A DNA stretch of 36,210 bases from Deferribacterales bacterium UBA4806 (GTDB lineage: Bacteria > Chrysiogenota > Deferribacteres > Deferribacterales > UBA228), in the NCBI GenBank assembly GCA_002402635.1, contig DHGE01000178.1:1-36210 (forward strand). Direction: 5' to 3'. The notes under the pieces were generated by a model that saw only the letters and a list, made by a program, of their open reading frames with translations, was not told where the DNA came from and searched no databases. Every line of letters starts with the position of its first letter. The stretch's first letter is position 1. Shown piece by piece: positions 1 through 6,168 of the stretch. The position numbers were made by a program, and so were the translations under genes.

Positions 1-155
1 TAGATAGGGCAGGGGAGTTAAATAAGGTTAAGAGGTTTTATTTAGCCTTTGTGGGCAGTTCTATAAAATCAGTTACTGCCGATGGTAAAGAGATAAAAAA
101 TGATAATGATCGATTTTTTATTGACGTAAATGTAAAGAGGATAGATATTAATTAA
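1..155 (+). CDS. C-terminal tail of an unidentified protein (cut by window edge)
   Basis: An open frame enters from the left edge and stops at TAA 153-155. It encodes about 51 residues, with a stretch reading GSSIKSVTADGKEI and ending VKRIDIN. The alternating hydrophobic and charged pattern suggests beta strands, such as a C-terminal beta-sandwich of a larger enzyme, but no family is recognisable from this tail. It lies 32 bases upstream of the protease gene on the same strand, so it may share a transcript with it. Its start and function are outside the window. Confidence 0.55.
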   Translation, partial: DRAGELNKVKRFYLAFVGSSIKSVTADGKEIKNDNDRFFIDVNVKRIDIN

Positions 156-187
156 GTGAATTTTATCAATTAAAACAGGATGGTTAA

Positions 188-1780
188 ATGCAAATATTTA
201 GATTTGTAGTAGTGTTATTGTGTCTTTTTGTCGCTAGCTATATCTATGCTGGAGATAACATTTTAGATGATATGTATATAAGCTCAGGCGGTAAAATATC
301 ATCAGTTAAGGTTAATGGGGCAAAAATCAAATATTATACTTTCGATGAAGCCTATAAAGACATTTCTGATGTTAAAGAATTAAAAAGAAATTTTACAATA
401 TCTGTTAAAGGTGTAACTGGTCATGAAGGAGTATTGGATAATTTATTAACAAAGGTTCCTAATGTAACTTATTTAAAGCATGTTAATGCAATTTCAATAG
501 ATGTGGAAGAGAGTAAATTGTCTGAAATCTTGAGAATAATCTTATCTAAATTTGCTGTTAATTATATACAGAAAACGCCATATAAAACGATAGAGGCAGA
601 AAAAGTAACCTATGACAAAGCAATTCAACCAAATGAAGCTGAAATTTACTCACCAAATGATCCTTTATTTAGTAACCAGTGGTATTTATATAATCAACAA
701 AATCCTAATTTAGATTTGGGTTTTTTAAGTTATAGAAAATTTATTAGAGAAAATAACTATAGATCACCCTTTGATAATCCTCCTGTTGCTGCTGTGCTAG
801 ATGTCGGGATATATTATAATAGCGAAGAGCTTAAGGACAGGATATATATTAATAAAGGTGAAATTCCAAATAATAATATAGATGATGACAATAATGGCTA
901 TAAAGATGATTATATGGGTGTTGATGTGGGCCATTCTGAGTGTACTCTTTCTCAATGTATAGATGATTATAAAGTGCATCATGGTACAATGATGGCTTCA
1001 ATTATGGGAGCAAAGACAGATAATAGTTATTACATGAGTGGTGTTTTGCCAGATGAGGTGAAGATTCTACCAGTTTCAGCAAGTTATGATTACACACAGG
1101 TAGATAGATATAATGAAGGCTATGAATATATATTAGAAATGAAAGATAGAGGAGTAAATATAATTTCAGTGAATGTGTCAGCGGGGGGCCCTTTTGACGT
1201 AACAGAATATAATCTGTTAAAACAATTCTATAATGCTGGTATTTTAATTGTTGCCGCTGTAGGTAATGACAACATGAATATTGATACAAACAGAGGTTTT
1301 GGAACAAGTGATAGGACAAGAGCTTATCCAGCAAAGTATAATCTTGACAATATAATAGCTGTTGGCGCTTTAGATGAAAAAGGTAATGTTGCAACTTTTT
1401 CAAATTATGGAAATACTGTAGATATTTATATGCCTGGAGTCAATATAGTCGGTTTGAATTATCCAGCAACACCAGGGTATGTGGCTGTTGGAAGTGGAAC
1501 GTCACAAGCTGCTGCCATTACTTCAGGCCTTGTTGGCGTTGCAGCCTATTTGTATCCTGAGTGCAATCCTGTCGAATTAAGAAGTCTTATTTTAGAAAAG
1601 GCAACTGAAGAAATTGGAGCCTTTCAAGTAACTTCAAGAATAGGGCTTTTTCAAGTGCCAAGTAGACAAACTTATACAATGAGAGCGGCAAAGGTTAGCA
1701 GCGTTAATGGAGCCGGCCTCATTAGTGATGGTAGGTTACAAAATTTTCCCTGTGGTGGCACATATGGTATTGGAAAATAG
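188..1780 (+). CDS. Secreted subtilisin-like serine protease (S8 family)
   Basis: A 530-residue endopeptidase with a Sec signal peptide (residues 1 to about 21, hydrophobic core then YIYAG). Residues 25-160 form a prodomain-like region. The S8 catalytic domain spans about 170-480: Asp205 in LDVG, His265 in HHGT, oxyanion Asn360 in AAVGN and Ser439 in SGTSQ. The residue after Asp205 is Val, where the family usually has Ser or Thr. An Asp/Asn-rich stretch at 228-241 (NNNIDDDNNGYKDD) looks like the calcium-binding insert common in extracellular subtilases. No sorting motif, anchor or Cys-rich tail is seen at the C-terminus. The start is set by the signal peptide and an AGGA 7 bases upstream. The H-NOX gene follows after 20 bases with its own strong ribosome site, so co-transcription is possible but a functional link is unproven. 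Confidence 0.93.
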   Translation: MQIFRFVVVLLCLFVASYIYAGDNILDDMYISSGGKISSVKVNGAKIKYYTFDEAYKDISDVKELKRNFTISVKGVTGHEGVLDNLLTKVPNVTYLKHVNAISIDVEESKLSEILRIILSKFAVNYIQKTPYKTIEAEKVTYDKAIQPNEAEIYSPNDPLFSNQWYLYNQQNPNLDLGFLSYRKFIRENNYRSPFDNPPVAAVLDVGIYYNSEELKDRIYINKGEIPNNNIDDDNNGYKDDYMGVDVGHSECTLSQCIDDYKVHHGTMMASIMGAKTDNSYYMSGVLPDEVKILPVSASYDYTQVDRYNEGYEYILEMKDRGVNIISVNVSAGGPFDVTEYNLLKQFYNAGILIVAAVGNDNMNIDTNRGFGTSDRTRAYPAKYNLDNIIAVGALDEKGNVATFSNYGNTVDIYMPGVNIVGLNYPATPGYVAVGSGTSQAAAITSGLVGVAAYLYPECNPVELRSLILEKATEEIGAFQVTSRIGLFQVPSRQTYTMRAAKVSSVNGAGLISDGRLQNFPCGGTYGIGK

Positions 1781-1800
1781 AGCTAAGGAAGGAGGTATAT

Positions 1801-2322
1801 ATGAAAGGAGTTGTTGTCGGTAGTATTAAAGATTATTACATTAGTAAAAAGGGTGAGGATGAGTGGTTTAATTTATTAGAGCAAGTTGGTCTTGATAGGC
1901 ATAAATTAATTTTAGCATCAACTGATTTTGAAGATGCTTCGGTAGAAAAAATCATTGATAAGATGGCTGATAGCTTACAGTTAAATACGGAAAAACTATT
2001 AAAAGAATTAGGTGAATATTTCGTTACTAATTCAACACAAAAGCTTTATCGATATTTTTATAAAAAACATAACAATGCAAAAGATTTTTTATTGGACATG
2101 GATAAACTACATGTTCAAATGACTTCAGTTATAAATGAAGCCAAACCTCCTAGATTTGATTTTGAAGAAAAAGATGAAAAAACTCTTATTATCAAATATA
2201 AATCACACAGGAATATGCTAAGTTATGTTGAAGGAGCGGCAATTGGAGTAGGTAAAGTTTACAATAATAAATTAACTGTTAATAAGATTGGTGACGATAA
2301 AATAGAAGTAAAATTCAATTAG
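1801..2322 (+). CDS. H-NOX heme-based nitric oxide/oxygen sensor (HNOB domain)
   Basis: A 173-residue stand-alone H-NOX protein, cytoplasmic, without signal or membrane segment. It starts MKGVVVGSIKDY, the usual H-NOX opening with an aromatic/EW region at 18-24. The proximal heme ligand is His104 in MDKLH, and the heme-propionate motif YxSxR is present as Tyr133, Ser135 and Arg137. A Pro-Pro pair at 116-117 occupies the place of the conserved heme-bending proline. Length is close to the usual 180-190 residues. In known systems, stand-alone H-NOX proteins control a histidine kinase, cyclic-di-GMP enzyme or chemotaxis partner encoded next door. None is adjacent here; thiol peroxidase starts 10 bases downstream. 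AAGGAGG lies just before the ATG. Facultative aerobes usually have NO-selective forms, but the distal-pocket Tyr that marks oxygen binding was not located with confidence, so ligand choice is open. Confidence 0.9.
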   Translation: MKGVVVGSIKDYYISKKGEDEWFNLLEQVGLDRHKLILASTDFEDASVEKIIDKMADSLQLNTEKLLKELGEYFVTNSTQKLYRYFYKKHNNAKDFLLDMDKLHVQMTSVINEAKPPRFDFEEKDEKTLIIKYKSHRNMLSYVEGAAIGVGKVYNNKLTVNKIGDDKIEVKFN

Positions 2323-2332
2323 GAGGTAATTT

Positions 2333-2848
2333 ATGGAAAGGAAAAATGCAGTTACAATGAAGGGAAATCCATTGACATTAGTTGGTCCAGAATTAAAAGT
2401 TGGTGACAGTGCTCCTGATTTTAAAGTAGTTGATAAAATACTGAAAGAATTTACATTGAATAGCTTCATTGGTAAGGTAAAACTATTTTCAACCACACCA
2501 TCTTTAGACACACCTGTTTGTGATGCACAGGTAAGAAGATTCAATGATGAGGCGTCAAAACTGTCTGATAAAATTGTAATAGTGAATATTAGTATGGATT
2601 TACCATTTGCTATTGCAAGATTTTGTCAGGCAAAAAATATTGATAAGGTAATAACTCTTTCAGATCATAGGGATGCTTCCTTTGGAAATGCATATGGTGT
2701 ACTTATTAAGGAATTGAGGCTCTTAGCTAGAAGTATATTCATAGTTGATCTAAGTAATAAAATAAGATATGTAGAAATTTTGAAAGAAGTAACAAATCAC
2801 CCCGATTATGATAAAGCTCTTAAGGCTTTGTCTGAAGTTTCAAAATAA
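2333..2848 (+). CDS. tpx: Thiol peroxidase (Tpx, atypical 2-Cys peroxiredoxin)
   Basis: A 171-residue thioredoxin-fold peroxidase that reduces hydrogen peroxide and organic hydroperoxides. The peroxidatic Cys63 sits in the family signature TPSLDTPVCD, and the resolving Cys98 is in ARFCQAKNI, the Tpx spacing of about 34 residues. The first residues (MERKNAVTMKGNPLTLVG) match the Tpx N-terminal hairpin. There is no signal peptide, so it acts in the cytoplasm, normally recycled by thioredoxin. It starts 10 bases after the H-NOX stop with AGGAGG before the ATG, so the two are almost certainly co-transcribed. The transcript ends at the hairpin at 2869-2898. Confidence 0.96.
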   Translation: MERKNAVTMKGNPLTLVGPELKVGDSAPDFKVVDKILKEFTLNSFIGKVKLFSTTPSLDTPVCDAQVRRFNDEASKLSDKIVIVNISMDLPFAIARFCQAKNIDKVITLSDHRDASFGNAYGVLIKELRLLARSIFIVDLSNKIRYVEILKEVTNHPDYDKALKALSEVSK

Positions 2849-2868
2849 ACAAGAAAAAATTAATAATA

Positions 2869-2898
2869 AAAAAGGCAGGATTTTAATCCTGCCTTTTT
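2869..2898. terminator. Bidirectional rho-independent terminator
   Basis: A 12-bp perfect stem (AAAAAGGCAGGA pairing with TCCTGCCTTTTT) with the six-base loop TTTTAA. The A-run on one side and T-run on the other let it work in both directions. It lies between the convergent tpx (+) and the small secreted-protein gene (-). Confidence 0.9.
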
Positions 2899-2924
2899 AT
2901 TATAACCAATAATTTAAAATGATC

Positions 2925-3311
2925 TTATTTTATCTCTGATGTAGGGAAAGGTCCTCTAACTACACCACCATGTGCAATCACAACATTAAAAAGATTACCT
3001 GCAGAATCTTTTAATTCGGCATAGTATTTTGGTCCCATGTGACTGTTAACTTTTTTAATAGATACTATTGAATAACCTTTTAGGTTGTTATTTTTTATAT
3101 AGTCGTTAACTATATTTTTTGCTTCACTATCTGAAATTGGAGGCATCATCATACCCTTTTTCATCATTCCGCAGTGTTTACATGGCATGTTTTGCATACC
3201 AGGATTGTTCATCTGATTTATTTTTGGTGCTGGCTGAGCCCCCTGCTGTGCCATAATTACCAAAGGTGTTGCTAAAAATATAACAGCTAAAACTAACAAA
3301 AGTTTCTTCAT
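2925..3311 (-). CDS. Small secreted Met-rich CxxC protein, PepSY-like C-terminus
   Basis: A 128-residue protein with a clear Sec signal peptide (MKKLLLVLAVIFLATPLVIMA, cleavage after about residue 21). The mature part has a flexible Gln/Pro/Asn segment, then a metal-binding-looking patch at residues 39-56 with Cys44 and Cys47 (CKHC) and eight Met between 34 and 56, including GMM and GMMMPP clusters. Residues 58-115 read like one PepSY-type alpha-beta unit. Met clusters with a CxxC pair suggest periplasmic copper or other soft-metal handling, but this is inference; the family is not one I can name. An AAGGAGG ribosome site precedes the ATG. It lies downstream of another small exported-protein gene, with a terminator between them. 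Confidence 0.75.
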   Translation of the reverse strand: MKKLLLVLAVIFLATPLVIMAQQGAQPAPKINQMNNPGMQNMPCKHCGMMKKGMMMPPISDSEAKNIVNDYIKNNNLKGYSIVSIKKVNSHMGPKYYAELKDSAGNLFNVVIAHGGVVRGPFPTSEIK

Positions 3312-3372
3312 TTAAAACCTCCTTAAGTTTTTAATTTAAAGTAATTATTATAAACATTTTGTCAAGCCATTA

Positions 3373-3398
3373 AAAAAGCCCCTTATTTGGGGCTTTTT
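3373..3398 (-). terminator. Rho-independent terminator after the low-complexity secreted protein gene
   Basis: A 10-bp perfect stem (AAAAAGCCCC with GGGGCTTTTT) around the loop TTATTT, placed 16 bases past the stop codon of the minus-strand gene 3414-3743. The T-run also exists on the opposite strand, but no plus-strand gene ends here. Confidence 0.85.
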
Positions 3399-3413
3399 GA
3401 TGAAGCATTCTAA

Positions 3414-3743
3414 TTACTGTTTTTTCATTTGCCCTGGCATATCACCATTTTGGCTAGGCTTGCCTGATTTATCTTTCTTCATAATATCTGGTTTTTGTTT
3501 TTTCATTTTTCCGGGCATATTACCATTTTGTCTTGGTTTATTTTTTTGCATCTTTGGAGAAGGCTTATTTGGCGTAGCTGGTAATTGAGGGGCATCAGGT
3601 TGAGATGGTTGATTTATTTGTGCACTTTTTAAATAACCTTGTTCTTTATTGTCACCATTGCAAGACTTGCTGAGGACATTGCTATTAAAAATGAACAGTG
3701 CAAAAATCGGTACTAGTAGAAAAGAAGCAAATAACTTTTTCAT
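3414..3743 (-). CDS. Small secreted low-complexity Lys/Pro/Met-rich protein
   Basis: A 109-residue protein of unknown function. The signal peptide covers residues 1-25 (MKKLFASFLLVPIFALFIFNSNVLS). The mature chain is almost wholly disordered in composition: Pro, Gln, Asn, Lys and Met dominate, with one Cys (28) and no predictable domain. Two similar 15-residue blocks, around residues 68-82 and 95-109, share QNG-N/D-MPG-K/Q-MKKQ. TAGGAGG precedes the ATG and a strong terminator follows, which supports a real gene. High positive charge and export suggest an envelope-binding role, but nothing identifies a partner. Confidence 0.7.
   Translation of the reverse strand: MKKLFASFLLVPIFALFIFNSNVLSKSCNGDNKEQGYLKSAQINQPSQPDAPQLPATPNKPSPKMQKNKPRQNGNMPGKMKKQKPDIMKKDKSGKPSQNGDMPGQMKKQ
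3417..3539. repeat. Imperfect 45-bp direct repeat inside the low-complexity gene
   Basis: Two copies, 3417-3461 and 3495-3539, are offset by exactly 78 bases (26 codons) and stay in frame. Both run through the conserved core TTTTTTCATTT and then CATAT-ACCATTTTG-like blocks. They encode the two KPxQNGxMPGxMKKQ segments of the secreted protein. Confidence 0.75.
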
Positions 3744-3848
3744 ATACTACCTCCTATTAAGTTATTTTAAAATAAGATTTATTAATATTTAAAAAGTTCA
3801 CTACTATCGGTTTCCTCTATATCTATAGAAAATACATTATTTTATGGA

Positions 3849-3854
3849 TATAAT
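3849..3854 (+). promoter_or_regulatory. Candidate -10 element for the MgtC/DUF4010 gene
   Basis: A perfect TATAAT ends nine bases before the ATG at 3864, which would place the transcript start about three bases before the start codon. No good -35 hexamer is visible at the proper distance and no ribosome site precedes the ATG, so the call rests on the hexamer and its position. Confidence 0.35.
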
Positions 3855-3863
3855 ATAAGTTAT

Positions 3864-5126
3864 ATGAATAACATTTTTTTAGATCTGGTATTATCACTTA
3901 TTGTTGGAGTGCTGATTGGTATAGAAAGGGGGACAAGAAAGGAAAGTGAAACTTATGAAATTATAGGAATTAGAACATTCTCTTTGATTGGTTTATTTGG
4001 GGGTGTTTCTACTTATATAGGTATTAATCTAAACATTTCATTTATGATAGTTGCGTTCTTCTCTTTATCACTGTTTCTACTCACATTATATATAATGGAA
4101 TTAAGAATTAAAAGAGGTGTTGGCATAACAACTGTTATAGCAGCCTTTATAACATATTCATTGGGAGCTTTAGTTATCCTTGGCGAGAGAACATTAGCTA
4201 TAGCTTTAACCGTTGTGGTTACACTTTTGCTTAGTTTAAAACCACGGTTACATTATCTTATGAAAAAAATTGACCAAGAAGAATTATATGCAATATTAAA
4301 GTTTCTTTTAATTACAGTTGTTATTTTGCCGTTACTTCCTAATAGAGGTATTGGGCCTGGCAGTTTTTTCAATCCATATCAAATTTGGTTGTTTGTTGTT
4401 CTTGTTGCTGGTATTTCATTCATAGGCTACATATCTGCAAAATTATTTGGCGAAAAGAAAGGCTTTATCCTCACAAGCATATTGGGAGGGATTGCTTCGT
4501 CCACAGCTTTAACTTTGAATTTTGCAAGAATAGGAAAAATAGGTGAGAATTCTTATTTATTGGCAACAGGAATCTTGATTGCCTGGTTTTTAGTATTCCC
4601 AAGAATACTAATCATTACTTCCATTATAAATTTTGAATTATCAAGATATTTAGTGCTTCCTTTGACTATGTTATCATTGATTATACTCATATTTGTCTTT
4701 ATTTACTGGATTAAAAGTAAAAAAGAAAAATTGTTGAGTTCAGATTTAATTATATTTAATAATCCCTTTCAATTGAAAACGGCTTTAAGCTTTGGATTAC
4801 TTTTAGTCGTAATAATGTTTCTGGTTTATTTGGGCAAAACCTATTTTGGAAGGTTTGGCATTTATGCTATTGCATTTATTTCAGGGATGACTGATGTAGA
4901 TGCAATTACACTATCACTTTCGGCATTACCTAAGAATGATCTTGCTTATGAAATAGCGATGAACGCAATAATTCTAGCAACTATTGCTAATACTGCCATT
5001 AAGGGTCTATTTGTGATATTTATCTCACACAGTTCGTTAAAAAAAAATATCTCAATTGTAGTTTCTATTTTTTTATTAATAAGTTTAGCCTATTTTATTT
5101 TTAACAGATTTATTGATTATACCTAA
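3864..5126 (+). CDS. MgtC/SapB-family membrane protein with DUF4010 domain
   Basis: A 420-residue integral membrane protein with about 12 hydrophobic segments. The N-terminal third carries the MgtC-like signature: LIGIERGTRK followed by a short polar loop and GIRTFSLIGLFGG. The rest matches the DUF4010 pattern, with GGIASSTALTLNFAR near residue 210 and GMTDVDAITLSLS near 345. The biochemical role is unknown; MgtC relatives are tied to magnesium or acid stress and ATPase regulation, but the long DUF4010 forms are uncharacterised. It is divergent from the small secreted-protein gene and is followed at 36 bases by the amidohydrolase. There is no recognisable ribosome site before the ATG. Confidence 0.85.
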   Translation: MNNIFLDLVLSLIVGVLIGIERGTRKESETYEIIGIRTFSLIGLFGGVSTYIGINLNISFMIVAFFSLSLFLLTLYIMELRIKRGVGITTVIAAFITYSLGALVILGERTLAIALTVVVTLLLSLKPRLHYLMKKIDQEELYAILKFLLITVVILPLLPNRGIGPGSFFNPYQIWLFVVLVAGISFIGYISAKLFGEKKGFILTSILGGIASSTALTLNFARIGKIGENSYLLATGILIAWFLVFPRILIITSIINFELSRYLVLPLTMLSLIILIFVFIYWIKSKKEKLLSSDLIIFNNPFQLKTALSFGLLLVVIMFLVYLGKTYFGRFGIYAIAFISGMTDVDAITLSLSALPKNDLAYEIAMNAIILATIANTAIKGLFVIFISHSSLKKNISIVVSIFLLISLAYFIFNRFIDYT

Positions 5127-5162
5127 AATTTATAATTAATATAAAAATATTTGGAGGGAAAC

Positions 5163-6164
5163 ATGAAAATTGATTGTTATACGCATTTTTCATTTGAGAG
5201 GTATCTCTCGTTTTTGGAAGGTAATAGCAAAAAGCCTTATTTTTTTACTGATTTGTTTAAATATTTACCTACAATGCTAAATGTGAATAGAAGGTTAAAT
5301 TTAATGGACACTTGTGGGATAGATAAGCATGTAATAGTACCTTTACCCTGGATAGAATCTGTTTCAGAAGTTTATAGTAATCCTAATAAGGCAAGCATGG
5401 CCGCTCAATTACTTAATAATGAATTAGCTGAGCTTGTTTCACAATTTCCTGATAGATTCGTTCCAGTTGCAGCAATTCCCACTACGAATAAAGATACTAT
5501 GCTTGAAGAATATGAAAGAACAATTTATAAATTAAAATTTGTTGGTATATATTTAGTAGTTGGCCCCACTGTAAGACCATTGGACGATGAAATTTACTCT
5601 GACTTATTTTCAAAAGCAGCAAAAGATGGTACTCCTATTTGGCTGCATCCATCAAGGCCCATAACTTACAGCGATTATATAAATGAAAATGTTTCAAAAT
5701 ATGGTGTTTGGCAGTCTTTGGGGTGGCTTATGGATTCAAGTACCGCTATGGTTAGACTCACAATGTCAGGTGTGTTTGATAAATATAAAAATATAAAATT
5801 TATTATTCACCACCATGGTGCTCTGATCGGTCTATTTGCAAAAAGACTTAATGCTGGATTTAGTCTTTTTAAAAACATAAAAGCAATAAAAAGTGAAACA
5901 AATATAAGTGAGCCATATATTAATCACTTTAAAAATTTTTACGTTGATACGGCAACCCAAGGTTTTGAGCCATTACTTGTTCAGAATGCTTGTATGTTCT
6001 TTGGTATTGATCACGTACTTTTCGGAACAGATGTACCTTTTGATGAAAAAGGAGGCTACGACTTTACAGAAGGTTCAATTAATTCAATTAATTCGGCATT
6101 TATTTCAGATGATGATAAGAAAAAAATATTCTCTATAAATATTCAAAAAGTAATGAAGTTATAG
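5163..6164 (+). CDS. Amidohydrolase-2 (ACMSD-like) TIM-barrel hydrolase or decarboxylase
   Basis: A 333-residue cytoplasmic TIM-barrel protein of the amidohydrolase-related group that includes ACMSD. The ATG at 5163 is preferred over the in-frame TTG at 5151 because GGAGGG sits five bases before it. By comparison with ACMSD, likely metal or catalytic residues are His8, His162 (WLHPSRP), His217 (IIHHHGA) and Asp290 (LFGTDVPF). The first strand reads IDCYTHF, so Tyr6 occupies the first His of the usual HxH pair. The substrate cannot be predicted. It is followed after four bases by the GH92 gene, suggesting one transcript with the mannose genes. Confidence 0.85.
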   Translation: MKIDCYTHFSFERYLSFLEGNSKKPYFFTDLFKYLPTMLNVNRRLNLMDTCGIDKHVIVPLPWIESVSEVYSNPNKASMAAQLLNNELAELVSQFPDRFVPVAAIPTTNKDTMLEEYERTIYKLKFVGIYLVVGPTVRPLDDEIYSDLFSKAAKDGTPIWLHPSRPITYSDYINENVSKYGVWQSLGWLMDSSTAMVRLTMSGVFDKYKNIKFIIHHHGALIGLFAKRLNAGFSLFKNIKAIKSETNISEPYINHFKNFYVDTATQGFEPLLVQNACMFFGIDHVLFGTDVPFDEKGGYDFTEGSINSINSAFISDDDKKKIFSINIQKVMKL

Positions 6165-6168
6165 TTAA

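Noticed and set aside
797..1403. Two minus-strand open frames (61 and 133 residues) inside the subtilase gene
   Set aside because: Composition is Leu/Tyr/His-heavy shadow of the plus-strand codons, with no ribosome site; the subtilase frame is full-length with catalytic motifs.
3347..3365. Minus-strand TTGACA (3360-3365) with TATAAT (3347-3352) upstream of the Met-rich gene
   Set aside because: The hexamers are only 7 bases apart, so they cannot form one promoter; a TTGACA with a weak downstream box remains possible.
3397..3588. Plus-strand 63-residue frame rich in Phe/Cys/Gly over the secreted low-complexity gene
   Set aside because: It is the antisense of the repeat-containing minus-strand gene and begins in its terminator; no promoter or ribosome site.
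5151..5162. TTG at 5151 as the start of the amidohydrolase
   Set aside because: GGAGGG at 5153-5158 would be inside the coding region; the ATG at 5163 uses it correctly.
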